A DNA stretch of 9,734 bases from Oscillospiraceae bacterium. GTDB lineage: Bacteria; Bacillota; Clostridia; Oscillospirales; Oscillospiraceae. The notes beneath the pieces are model-generated. The model had not been told where the DNA came from. It ran no database searches and saw only the letters and a program-made list of their open reading frames with translations. The position numbers and the translations under genes are program-made. Location: positions 1 to 9,734 of the forward strand of contig JAGCMI010000083.1 of NCBI GenBank assembly GCA_017646545.1, written 5' to 3'. Shown in pieces: positions 1 through 6,699 of the stretch (positions within the stretch are counted from its first letter, which is position 1; the number at the start of each line of letters is the position of its first letter).

Positions 1-669
1 AAGCTGAAGGAACTGACCGGCCGCCCCATCGGCATCAATTTGGAGCCCGTGGAGCAGGTGCTGTCCTCCCTTGACCCGGAAGAAAATATGTGGGCCATGA
101 CCGATGGCCGCAAGGCAACGCTGGAAAATGCCCGCAAGGCCGCCGACATGGGCGTGAACATGATCCTGCTCACCGGCAACCCCGGTGTGGGTGTGACCAA
201 CACCGCCATTGTCCAGACGCTGGAACTTTATAAGAAGGAACTGGGCGACCGTCTGATTCTGGCTGCCGGCAAGATGCATGCCTCCGGCATCATCACCGAG
301 GGCGCGGAAAAGATCATCACCAAGGAAGATGTGAAGGCCTTTGCCGAAGCCGGTGCGGATATCATCCTGCTGCCCGCCCCCGGCACTGTTCCCGGCATCT
401 CTCTGGAGTATATCCGGGAACTGGTGGGCTATGCCCACAGCCTCGGCTGCCTGACCATCACCGCCATCGGCACCTCTCAGGAAGGTGCGGATGTGGCCAC
501 CATCCGCCAGATTGCCCTGATGTGCAAGATGACCGGCACCGACATTCACCACTTGGGTGATGCCGGCTACGGCGGCATGGCGCTGCCGGAGAATATCCAG
601 GCCTATTCCATTGCCGTCCGGGGCATCCGCCATACCTATCACCGCATGGCCGCCTCTGTTAACCGATAA
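1..669 (+). CDS. DUF7916-type TIM-barrel-like protein, 5'-truncated
   Basis: The reading frame is open from the first base of the window, so the start lies upstream and only the last 222 residues are seen. The visible part starts with a stretch reading LTGRPIGINLEPV and continues with LLTGNPGVGVTN, AGKMHASG, AGADIILLPAPGTVPG, TAIGTSQEGAD and HHLGDAGYGGMA. These alternating strand/loop blocks look like the later strands of a TIM barrel. I recognise them from memory as a Firmicutes family of about 300 aa, variously annotated as DUF7916, 'PEP phosphonomutase-like' or (misleadingly) 'haloacid dehalogenase-like hydrolase'. About 80 N-terminal residues would be missing. The reaction is not known to me. 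The H-H-x-G-D-A-G-Y-G-G block and the glycine-rich phosphate-loop-like segments suggest a phosphorylated ligand, which is inference. It ends in TAA just before a strong terminator and is transcribed away from the rest of the locus. The TTG at position 40 is internal and not a likely start. Confidence 0.72.
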   Translation, partial: KLKELTGRPIGINLEPVEQVLSSLDPEENMWAMTDGRKATLENARKAADMGVNMILLTGNPGVGVTNTAIVQTLELYKKELGDRLILAAGKMHASGIITEGAEKIITKEDVKAFAEAGADIILLPAPGTVPGISLEYIRELVGYAHSLGCLTITAIGTSQEGADVATIRQIALMCKMTGTDIHHLGDAGYGGMALPENIQAYSIAVRGIRHTYHRMAASVNR

Positions 670-689
670 TTTTTTGTTTGTCAAGCTGC

Positions 690-720
690 AAAAATGCCGC
701 CCTTTCGGGCGGCATTTTTT
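690..720. terminator. Bidirectional intrinsic terminator
   Basis: A perfect stem runs from 690-702 to 707-719 with a TTTC loop. The GC core is GCCGCCC/GGGCGGC, flanked by an A-run on the left and a T-run on the right. Read rightward it ends the partial gene at 1-669. Read leftward it ends the MGMT-like gene, whose stop codon (719-721) overlaps the base of the stem. It separates two convergent transcription units. Confidence 0.9.
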
Positions 721-1018
721 ATAATTCATTCCACTGGTATTGGGATAGATCCACCCTGCCCTGCGTCACAACAATTCCATCTTGTTGCAGCCGGCGGCAT
801 TGCTCCGAAAGTCCGCCAAAAGCATAATGCTCCGACAGCTTTCCCCCGGCAGACACCACCTTATAGCAGGGGTATTTCTCCCCATCCGGATTGCGGTGCA
901 GCGCGTTGCCCACCCAGCGTGCCAGTTTGGGATTTCCCAGAAAGGCGGCAATTTGACCGTAGGTCACCACCTTGCCCTTGGGAATGGTCTGCAAAAATGC
1001 AAGGACTTTTTCTTCCAT
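719..1018 (-). CDS. MGMT-family alkyltransferase-like protein, short form (99 aa)
   Basis: This resembles the C-terminal DNA-binding and active-site domain of O6-alkylguanine-DNA alkyltransferases. Family marks are GKVVTYGQIAAFLGNPKLARWVGNALHRNP with the conserved Tyr (Y20) and the Arg-finger position (R34), then the active-site block PCYKVV with Cys51 kept. The usual PCHRV has become PCYKV, so the His that activates the Cys in characterised enzymes is replaced by Tyr. No N-terminal MGMT domain is present, as in the roughly 100-aa alkyltransferase-like and single-domain MGMT proteins. It could be a repair enzyme or a lesion-binding protein. The start is the ATG at 1018, sharing one base with the stop of the upstream M16 gene (TAATG). 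There is no Shine-Dalgarno at normal distance, so translation probably depends on re-initiation after the protease gene. An in-frame ATG at 1051 lies inside the protease gene and is less likely. Confidence 0.85.
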   Translation of the reverse strand: MEEKVLAFLQTIPKGKVVTYGQIAAFLGNPKLARWVGNALHRNPDGEKYPCYKVVSAGGKLSEHYAFGGLSEQCRRLQQDGIVVTQGRVDLSQYQWNEL

Positions 1019-3900
1019 TACAGCGTGATCACAGACTCCAGATCGGCACACTTATCCAGCTGAGGCTGACCGCCCACCATGCAGATACCGCCATCGCGGA
1101 GGGTCTTTTCCAGCACATCCGCCATCTGCAGCAGCTGTTGGGCATCGGTGTGCAGCAGCTGATTGCGGGCGTTGCAGCGATCCTCCCAAGTGGTGCCGCT
1201 GAAATAGAAGCGGTCTGCCACCTGCGCCTTGGTCTTGGGGGTCATCAGCGGAGAACTGCTTGCCACCGCACCGATGATAAAGCCGGTAAAGTCGCTGGTC
1301 TGCTGGGCAAAGTCCCGCAGGAACTGGGCGCAATTACCATACTTCTCCACAGAACCGGCACCGTTGGGGTCACGGTAGGAATAGCAGGCAGCAAGGCCGG
1401 TATCACGGGCCACCATGCCGGCACCGTAAGCGCCGCCCTGCACACGGATGGCATTCCACAGATAGGCCAGACTGACGATCTGACCGGCCAGCTGGAGCTG
1501 ACCGCAGTAGCTGCCGCCATTGTCGCACACATTGCCACCCACCACAGCGAAGGCCACATCGGCAGGAATGGCGATGCCTTCCTTGCGGATGCCAAAGGGC
1601 TGCAGCTTCACAGCAGGCAGCTTTTCTGCGCTGGGCACAGCGGAAGCAATCTGCTCCACCAGCGCCTGCACCTGCTGGGTGCCGGTGACGCTGACGGTCA
1701 TGGCATTCTTGTTCACCAGCTTCTTCAGCAGGGCGGACATGGCTGCATTCAGCGCCTCAAAGTTCCAGTTCTCCTCCTGATTCTTCAGCCACAGATAGTA
1801 AGTAACACCGCTGACACATTCGTCCGCCACACCGGAGGACAAACTCTGGGCTGCGATGCGGCCCAGACCGGCAGCATTACCGGCCATGACCATGCGCTGG
1901 AACATCTGCATCTTATTCTGACGCAGAATCTCCCGGGTGGTATCATCGGAGAATACGCTCTCATTCAAAATTTCCGCCACCAGCGCCACGGCCTCATTCA
2001 GGCGGCTCTCCAAGGTGCTGAAACTGACGCACAGCTTCACAGCGGCATCACCCTGGGAACCGGAAATGTTATAAGCAGCCACGCCTGCATGGAGATTACC
2101 GCAGAGCAGACGGGTCTTATTGATGATCTGGCTGGCGCTGTGGTTCTTGGTGTCTGCTGCGCCCAGCAGCTTGCAGGCAAAGGAAAGGGCGGACAGTTCT
2201 TCTTCCGTGCAGCTTTCTGCATCAAAATACATACTAACATACACGATTCCGCTGGTCTGCAAGGGATGTACAATGACGGGAACACCGGAAAGCACCATTT
2301 CCTCCGTGGGGATCTGCTCCGGCTGGGCGGGGATATCCTCCAGAGAAAGCTGGGGGATCGTAGCCACATTTTCGGGGGTATCGGCGCTGTTCTGCCATGC
2401 CAGCAGCACTTCCTGCCGGTTTGCCACGGCAGCGCGCTCTTCCTCCGTCCAGGCGGCAGTTTCCCGCTGCAGGCGCTGCTGCTCGGCATTGCGGCGCTTT
2501 TCACCGGCATTGTAGGAAGGACGCAGCACCACCTTGGCGCTGTGGGCATTATTCAGCAGCAGATTGCGGATCAGCTCCTCGAAATAGCCTTCTTGCAGCT
2601 TCTTTCTCATATTCTCAAACAGATCGCCCACCTGCAGATTGGCAGCGGGGTCACCGCCATAGAGCCAGCTTTCCAGCGCGCTGAAGCCGAAAATCAGCCC
2701 CTGGGGATAGTAACCATAGTCGCGCTCCCGCATTTTAAACTCGGTATTGGCCATGACAGCCTCCAGCTGGTCACGATCCAGACCCTCGGCAGCGAGTTTT
2801 TCCAAAGTTGCGGTGATCAGCTGCTGCACCTGCTCCAGGTTTTCTTCCTTGATGTTCTTCACATCCATCATGATCCAGGGCTGCAGCATGCCATCGTCCA
2901 CGCCCATATTGACCTCCTGCGCCAGACCCTGGGACAAGATGGCCTTGGACAAGGGGGACTGGTTGCTGCCGCAGAGCACCTCAGAGAGAATCTGGGAGGC
3001 GACGATGGTTTCCCGGTCTGCGAAAGTACCGATGACCTTGCCGAAGGAAAGTCTGACCTTGCCTTCCAAGGCCTCACCGGGGGCCAGTTCGTACTCCTCT
3101 GCAGTTTCACCCACCACGGGCTGCTGCATCACGGGAGGCGCCATGCGCTCGGTGCGCTCATAGTGGCACAGATATTCATCATTCAAAATGCCCAGCACCT
3201 GCTCGATGTTCATATCGCCATCCAGGAACACATAGGCGTTGGAGGGGGCGTAGAAACGGCGGTGGCTGTCGATGAAGGCTTCGTAGGTCAAATCGGGAAT
3301 GGCGGTGGGGTCGCCGCCGGACTCAAAGCCATAGGGAGAATCGGGGAACAGCAGGCGGTTGAGGCTGCCTCTGACCTGACGGTCTGCGCTGGCAAAAGCG
3401 CCCTTCATTTCATTGAACACAACGCCCTTGTAGCTGGGGTTGCCGTTTTCATCCAGTTCGTAGTGCCAGCCTTCCTGGTAGAAAATCTCCGGCTTGGAGT
3501 AAATCAGCGGATGGAACACTGCATCCAGGTAAACCCGCATCAGATTGACAAAATCCTTGTCGTTGCGGCTGGCGATGGGATACATGGTCTTATCCTGGAA
3601 GGTCAGAGCATTGAGGAACGTGTTCATGGAGCTCTTCTTCAGTTCCACGAAGGGTTCCTTCACGGGATATTTGTCAGAGCCGCAGAGCACGCTGTGCTCC
3701 AGAATATGGAACACGCCGGTGTCATCCCAAGGCAGGGTCTCAAAGGCGATGCCAAAGGTCTTATTCTCCTCGTTGCGGCTGAGCCAAACCAGTTCCAGAC
3801 CGGTCTTTTCGTGCTCCATGCGATACAGCACCGCTGCCAGCTCCGGCAGTTCGGTGGCACTCATCAGCTTAAAACCGCTGAGATTCTTATTTTCCAACAT
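1018..3900 (-). CDS. M16C (PreP-like / insulinase family) metalloprotease, 960 aa
   Basis: A zinc peptidase of the single-chain M16C clan (presequence-protease type). It probably degrades short unstructured peptides in the cytoplasm, since no signal peptide or membrane segment is seen. The inverted zinc motif HxxEH is HILEH at residues 65-69 (His65, His69, catalytic Glu68), followed by the family stretch SVLCGSDKYPVKEPF. The probable third zinc ligand is Glu164 in VVFNEMKG, at the spacing usual for the family. The length of about 960 aa fits the two-lobed single-chain form. A second, non-catalytic half carries the typical GGAYGAG-type block near the C-terminus. I chose the ATG at 3900 because AGGAGG (3909-3914) lies 8 nt upstream; an upstream ATG at 3927 would overlap the leader and place this SD inside the gene. 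It starts 38 nt after the AraC-type gene with no terminator between, so read-through from the regulator is likely. It is coupled to the MGMT-like gene downstream. Confidence 0.92.
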   Translation of the reverse strand: MLENKNLSGFKLMSATELPELAAVLYRMEHEKTGLELVWLSRNEENKTFGIAFETLPWDDTGVFHILEHSVLCGSDKYPVKEPFVELKKSSMNTFLNALTFQDKTMYPIASRNDKDFVNLMRVYLDAVFHPLIYSKPEIFYQEGWHYELDENGNPSYKGVVFNEMKGAFASADRQVRGSLNRLLFPDSPYGFESGGDPTAIPDLTYEAFIDSHRRFYAPSNAYVFLDGDMNIEQVLGILNDEYLCHYERTERMAPPVMQQPVVGETAEEYELAPGEALEGKVRLSFGKVIGTFADRETIVASQILSEVLCGSNQSPLSKAILSQGLAQEVNMGVDDGMLQPWIMMDVKNIKEENLEQVQQLITATLEKLAAEGLDRDQLEAVMANTEFKMRERDYGYYPQGLIFGFSALESWLYGGDPAANLQVGDLFENMRKKLQEGYFEELIRNLLLNNAHSAKVVLRPSYNAGEKRRNAEQQRLQRETAAWTEEERAAVANRQEVLLAWQNSADTPENVATIPQLSLEDIPAQPEQIPTEEMVLSGVPVIVHPLQTSGIVYVSMYFDAESCTEEELSALSFACKLLGAADTKNHSASQIINKTRLLCGNLHAGVAAYNISGSQGDAAVKLCVSFSTLESRLNEAVALVAEILNESVFSDDTTREILRQNKMQMFQRMVMAGNAAGLGRIAAQSLSSGVADECVSGVTYYLWLKNQEENWNFEALNAAMSALLKKLVNKNAMTVSVTGTQQVQALVEQIASAVPSAEKLPAVKLQPFGIRKEGIAIPADVAFAVVGGNVCDNGGSYCGQLQLAGQIVSLAYLWNAIRVQGGAYGAGMVARDTGLAACYSYRDPNGAGSVEKYGNCAQFLRDFAQQTSDFTGFIIGAVASSSPLMTPKTKAQVADRFYFSGTTWEDRCNARNQLLHTDAQQLLQMADVLEKTLRDGGICMVGGQPQLDKCADLESVITL

Positions 3901-3908
3901 ACTGGGTT

Positions 3909-3914
3909 CCTCCT
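3909..3914 (-). promoter_or_regulatory. Ribosome binding site deciding the M16 protease start
   Basis: AGGAGG on the minus strand, 8 nt before the ATG at 3900. It supports this ATG over the in-frame ATG 27 nt upstream. Confidence 0.8.
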
Positions 3915-3938
3915 CTATTTTTCTCAAATGTATTTTCT

Positions 3939-4889
3939 TTAATAATGCTGCAATTTCCGGTACTGTACCGGAGAAATGCCATATTCCTTCTTAAATGCCC
4001 GGTAGAATGCGGAATAATCCGAAAAACCCACCTGCTGGCTCACATCCTCCAGTTTGACATTCCGGTCGATCAGCGCCTTGGCTGCGATCAGCCGCCGCTG
4101 GGTGACACAATGATAGAAACTGACATCCATTTTCTTACGGAACAGCTGGGTGATGGTGCTTTCGCTGACAAAGAAATGGTGCGCCACATCGGAAAGGGTG
4201 ATCTTGCCTGCCAAATTCTCCTCGATATAGTGCAGCACCCGATCCAGCAGTTCCGGTTTTTCCGCCTTCATGGGATGCACCGCCCGATCCACGCAAGCAC
4301 GGCGCAGCTGCGCCAGCAGGGTGATGGTGTTGCCGATCACCGCCAGTTCCCATTCATCGCTGCGGTTCTCCGATTCCCGGACACCTTGCTCAAACAGCTT
4401 TCCGATCTCTTCCCGGACGGCATCACCGGTTCTCAGCAGGGCACTGCCGGATCCAACCTGCGCCATCACATCCGGAAACCATCTGCTGAGCATCCGCACA
4501 AACTCGTCACTGATCCACACCACATCCCGGATATAGGGCTCGGTCATGTTGCTGTGCAGTAGCGGTCGGTGGCTGACCCCCGGTGGTACAATCACCACAT
4601 CCCCCTTTTGCAGGCGGTAGCGCTGAGCACCCACCAAATATTCCACACTGCACTCGCTGCGGTAATACAGCAGTTCATAAAAGCTGTGGGAGTGAAGATT
4701 GACTACACTTGCAGCATCACTGATGTCCCGGTGGGTATCCACAAAGCGGGAGTCCATCTCCAATTCCTGATAGAGATCCCCCGGCTCCATTCCCATGCGG
4801 CGGAAGTATTCCAACCGCTTGGCAGTATCCATTATCCACGCATCCGGAGGCATATCTCGCATAAGCTTCCTTAACTGGGATATTTTCAC
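3939..4889 (-). CDS. AraC-family transcriptional regulator with N-terminal cupin, 316 aa
   Basis: The N-terminal half holds a cupin-like ligand pocket around residues 62-110 (NLHSHSFYELLYY with His66/His68, then GDVVIVPPGVSH). The C-terminal 100 residues are a classic AraC/XylS DNA-binding domain with two helix-turn-helix units, about 229-252 (ITLSDVAHHFFVSESTITQLF) and 278-303. The family signature VGFSDYSAFYRAFKKEYGISPVQYR is at 287-311. Such proteins usually sense a small molecule, often a sugar or its derivative, and activate a nearby catabolic operon. This one is divergent from two GPH symporters and an esterase, its likely targets. The start chosen is the GTG at 4889, because AAAGGGGGG (4897-4905) lies 7 nt upstream. 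The ATG at 4937 falls upstream of the probable transcription start and is rejected. The M16 protease gene follows after 38 nt. The effector is unknown. Confidence 0.92.
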   Translation of the reverse strand: MKISQLRKLMRDMPPDAWIMDTAKRLEYFRRMGMEPGDLYQELEMDSRFVDTHRDISDAASVVNLHSHSFYELLYYRSECSVEYLVGAQRYRLQKGDVVIVPPGVSHRPLLHSNMTEPYIRDVVWISDEFVRMLSRWFPDVMAQVGSGSALLRTGDAVREEIGKLFEQGVRESENRSDEWELAVIGNTITLLAQLRRACVDRAVHPMKAEKPELLDRVLHYIEENLAGKITLSDVAHHFFVSESTITQLFRKKMDVSFYHCVTQRRLIAAKALIDRNVKLEDVSQQVGFSDYSAFYRAFKKEYGISPVQYRKLQHY

Positions 4890-4896
4890 AATTATG

Positions 4897-4905
4897 CCCC
4901 CCTTT
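4897..4905 (-). promoter_or_regulatory. Ribosome binding site deciding a GTG start for the AraC-type gene
   Basis: AAAGGGGGG on the minus strand, 7 nt before GTG at 4889. It is an imperfect Shine-Dalgarno (G where A is expected), so initiation may be moderate, which suits a regulator. Confidence 0.65.
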
Positions 4906-4925
4906 GGCTTTGCTTTCTTTTGTAA

Positions 4926-4954
4926 ATTGTACCACAAGATTGTCAGATTTGCAA
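4926..4954 (-). promoter_or_regulatory. Sigma-A-type promoter of the AraC-type gene
   Basis: On the minus strand TTGCAA (4954-4949) and TACAAT (4931-4926) are separated by exactly 17 nt. Transcription would start near 4919, leaving a leader of about 30 nt before the GTG. The -35 box lies inside one of the two TTGCAAT repeats, which suggests autoregulation by the regulator. Confidence 0.6.
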
Positions 4955-4976
4955 TGTTGTTTCCCTTTATTGCAAT
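4949..4976. promoter_or_regulatory. Candidate AraC-type operator: two TTGCAAT direct repeats, 21 bp apart
   Basis: TTGCAAT occurs at 4949-4955 and again at 4970-4976, same orientation, with a period of 21 bp (two helical turns). This is the geometry of paired AraC-type half-sites. The right repeat touches the first base of the proposed -35 box of the symporter promoter, as in activator sites next to RNA polymerase. The left repeat contains the -35 box of the divergent regulator promoter. Binding by the adjacent regulator is inference. Confidence 0.5.
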
Positions 4977-5004
4977 TTCAATTTTATTAACATTTTGTTA
5001 AAAT
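4976..5004 (+). promoter_or_regulatory. Probable promoter of the first GPH symporter gene
   Basis: TTTCAA (4976-4981) and TAAAAT (4999-5004) lie 17 nt apart. The -10 box has one mismatch to consensus, while the -35 box is poor, which fits a promoter that needs an activator. Transcription would start near 5011. Confidence 0.5.
4987..5001. repeat. Perfect palindrome TTAACA-TTT-TGTTAA over the symporter promoter
   Basis: Arms 4987-4992 and 4996-5001 are perfect inverted repeats around TTT. They cover the spacer and the first bases of the -10 box. It could be an operator for a second, dimeric repressor, or chance in an AT-rich stretch. Confidence 0.35.
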
Positions 5005-5018
5005 GGAGAAGCAATTAT

Positions 5019-5058
5019 GGGGGGAATTTTCCTCCCGGAAGAATGATTAAGGAGGAAA
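5019..5058 (+). promoter_or_regulatory. Leader with alternative pairings that could hide the Shine-Dalgarno
   Basis: TTTCCTCC at 5028-5035 is an exact 8-nt complement of GGAGGAAA at 5051-5058, which contains the Shine-Dalgarno of the first symporter gene; the intervening loop is 15 nt. The same pyrimidine segment can instead pair with the G-run at 5019-5025 (7 bp with one G-U pair and a 4-nt loop). The two pairings exclude each other. This suggests an ON/OFF translational control, but no known riboswitch class is recognised. Confidence 0.4.
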
Positions 5059-5065
5059 TCTCTCA

Positions 5066-6601
5066 ATGGCAAAGAAACCCGTTACTCTGGATGCCAAGGG
5101 TTACCGCAAGTTCGGCATGCGCGACAAGATCGCTTATGCTGCCGGTGACTTTGGCTGCAACATGAGTTTCGCCCTGAAGGGCACCGTTCAGACTTTCTGG
5201 CTGGTCTACATGATGCTGGAAACCGGTCTGCTGTCCGCCCTGCTTCTGCTGGTGCAGATCTGGGATGCCGTCAACGATCCGATGATCGGCACCATGATCG
5301 ACAAAGACAAGCGTCACTACAAGCGCGGTAAGTTTAAGCAGTACATCTTCATCGGTGCCTGCGGCCTGCTGGTCGGCGGCGCTGCCGTGTTCCTGCCCTT
5401 CCCCAACGCCACCGTTGTTGTGAAGGCCATTTTGTTCATCCTGGGCTATGTGATCTGGGATGCCTGCTACACCGTTGCCAATGTTCCTTACGGTTCCATG
5501 CTGAGCCTGGTCACCGAAGATGTTGGTGAGCGTGCACAGCTGTCCACCTGGCGTTCCGTCGGCGGTATGGTCGGTGGCATGGTCCCCGGCATTATCCTGC
5601 CCATGATCATCTGGCAGAATGTCCTGTATGATGGCACCGGTGTCATCCCCAACATGGAAGGCACCTACCACACCAATCCTCTGACCGGTGAGGCTTATCA
5701 GATCGGTGAGCAGATCCTCAACCCCCTGACCGGTGAAAAGGTGCAGAACCTGCTGGGCGACCGCGTGTTCTGGGCTGCCCTGCTGATGGGCGTTCTGGGC
5801 TTCATCGCCTTCATGTTCATGATCAAGAACATCACCATCCGTGTGGATGAGAACTCCGTCAAGACCAACGAAGCTGGCGAAAAGTTCAACATCGTGGCTG
5901 CTTTCGGCAACTTCATGAAGAACCGCCCCGCTGTCGGTGCTACCGTGGCCGCTATGGGTATGTTCCTGGGCATGCAGTCCGCTTCTACCGCAAACACCAT
6001 TATGTTCGCCACCTACGTTGGCATGGCTTCTCTGTCCGGCCTGGTTCAGATCATCGGCTTCCTGCCCATGTTCCTGTTCATGCCCTTCATCACCAAGATC
6101 GTTAAGAAGTTTGGTAAGAAGGAAGCTTCCGTGTTCGGTACCGTCATCTCCCTGGTGGGCGGCGCTGTTATGCTGGTCTTCCCCATGGTGGACAAGGCAA
6201 TCGCTCTGCCCGTTTACATGGTGGGTCTGATCATCTTCGGTGTTGGCATGGGCGTTTACACCTGTGTCTCCTGGGCGATGATGGGCGATGCCATCGACTA
6301 CAACGAGTGGAAGTTCGGCAAGCGCGAAGAGGGCACCGTCTACTCCCTGCACTCCTTCTTCCGTAAGCTGGCTCAGGGTGTTGGCCCCTCCATGGTTCTG
6401 CTGATCATGGGTGCTCTGGGTTATGTTTCCGAGCTGGGTAGCATCGGCCAGAATGCCACCACCGCCCACAATATGTGCTGGCTGGTTGCTGGTCTGTATA
6501 TGTTCAGCGCTGTGCTGCAGTTCATCGGTCTGGCTTTGATCTACAATCTGGACAAGAAGACCCTGGAGCGCATGAACGCAGAGCTGGCTGCCCGCAAGTA
6601 A
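5066..6601 (+). CDS. GPH-family (glycoside-pentoside-hexuronide) cation symporter, 511 aa
   Basis: A polytopic inner-membrane transporter of the MFS/GPH (MelB-like) family with about 12 predicted membrane segments. Family marks are WDAVNDPMIGTMIDK at residues 66-80, with Asp67 and Asp71 matching the cation-site D-x3-D of MelB helix II, YTVANVPYGSMLSLVTED before helix V, and GDAIDYNEWKFGKREEG at about 407-423 in the second half. It probably imports a sugar, glycoside or similar polar molecule with Na+ or H+; the substrate is not deducible. The roughly 49-residue loop between helices 5 and 6 (about 184-232) is unusually long for this pair of paralogues and should be extracellular. It contains NPLTGE twice, at 204-209 and 219-224. 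The ATG has AAGGAGG at 5049-5055. Codon use is strongly restricted (AAG, ATC, TTC and CTG dominate), suggesting high expression. A terminator follows. Confidence 0.92.
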   Translation: MAKKPVTLDAKGYRKFGMRDKIAYAAGDFGCNMSFALKGTVQTFWLVYMMLETGLLSALLLLVQIWDAVNDPMIGTMIDKDKRHYKRGKFKQYIFIGACGLLVGGAAVFLPFPNATVVVKAILFILGYVIWDACYTVANVPYGSMLSLVTEDVGERAQLSTWRSVGGMVGGMVPGIILPMIIWQNVLYDGTGVIPNMEGTYHTNPLTGEAYQIGEQILNPLTGEKVQNLLGDRVFWAALLMGVLGFIAFMFMIKNITIRVDENSVKTNEAGEKFNIVAAFGNFMKNRPAVGATVAAMGMFLGMQSASTANTIMFATYVGMASLSGLVQIIGFLPMFLFMPFITKIVKKFGKKEASVFGTVISLVGGAVMLVFPMVDKAIALPVYMVGLIIFGVGMGVYTCVSWAMMGDAIDYNEWKFGKREEGTVYSLHSFFRKLAQGVGPSMVLLIMGALGYVSELGSIGQNATTAHNMCWLVAGLYMFSAVLQFIGLALIYNLDKKTLERMNAELAARK

Positions 6602-6623
6602 AATACGCTACACTTCTAATGCA

Positions 6624-6653
6624 AAAATCCCGCCGAGCAATCGGCGGGATTTT
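6624..6653 (+). terminator. Intrinsic terminator after the first symporter gene
   Basis: A perfect stem, 6624-6636 with 6641-6653, core CCCGCCGA/TCGGCGGG, closed by a GCAA tetraloop. Its 3' arm ends in TTTT. It lies 22 nt after the stop codon and should separate or attenuate expression of the second symporter relative to the first. Confidence 0.88.
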
Positions 6654-6683
6654 ATTGCCAATATATCCCTTGTGCTTTTACCG

Positions 6684-6693
6684 GATTTGCAAT
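6684..6693 (+). promoter_or_regulatory. Candidate AraC half-site shared with the divergent control region
   Basis: GATTTGCAAT here is identical to 4946-4955. It lies about 79 bp before the second symporter gene. Only one clear copy is present, with no partner at 21 bp on either side. Confidence 0.3.
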
Positions 6694-6699
6694 ATGATT

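Noticed and set aside
40..669. TTG at position 40 as start of the first gene
   Set aside because: The frame is open to base 1 and the residues before it (LTGRPIGIN) belong to the family's conserved block, so the gene begins outside the window.
694..3942. Open frame of 1082 codons on the plus strand opposite the M16 protease
   Set aside because: It is the antisense shadow of a well-supported protease gene in GC-rich DNA; its His/Gln/Leu-rich, repeat-poor product has no recognisable domain and its start lies inside a terminator hairpin.
4921..4936. CcpA cre-like site TGTAAATTGTACCACA downstream of the regulator promoter
   Set aside because: It has the outer TG...CA frame but lacks the central CG that defines cre sites; chance is likely in this AT-rich gap.
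5063..6469. Open frame of 468 codons on the minus strand opposite the first symporter
   Set aside because: The product is rich in His, Gly, Asp and Gln, as expected from reading a hydrophobic GPH gene backward; no RBS or domain.
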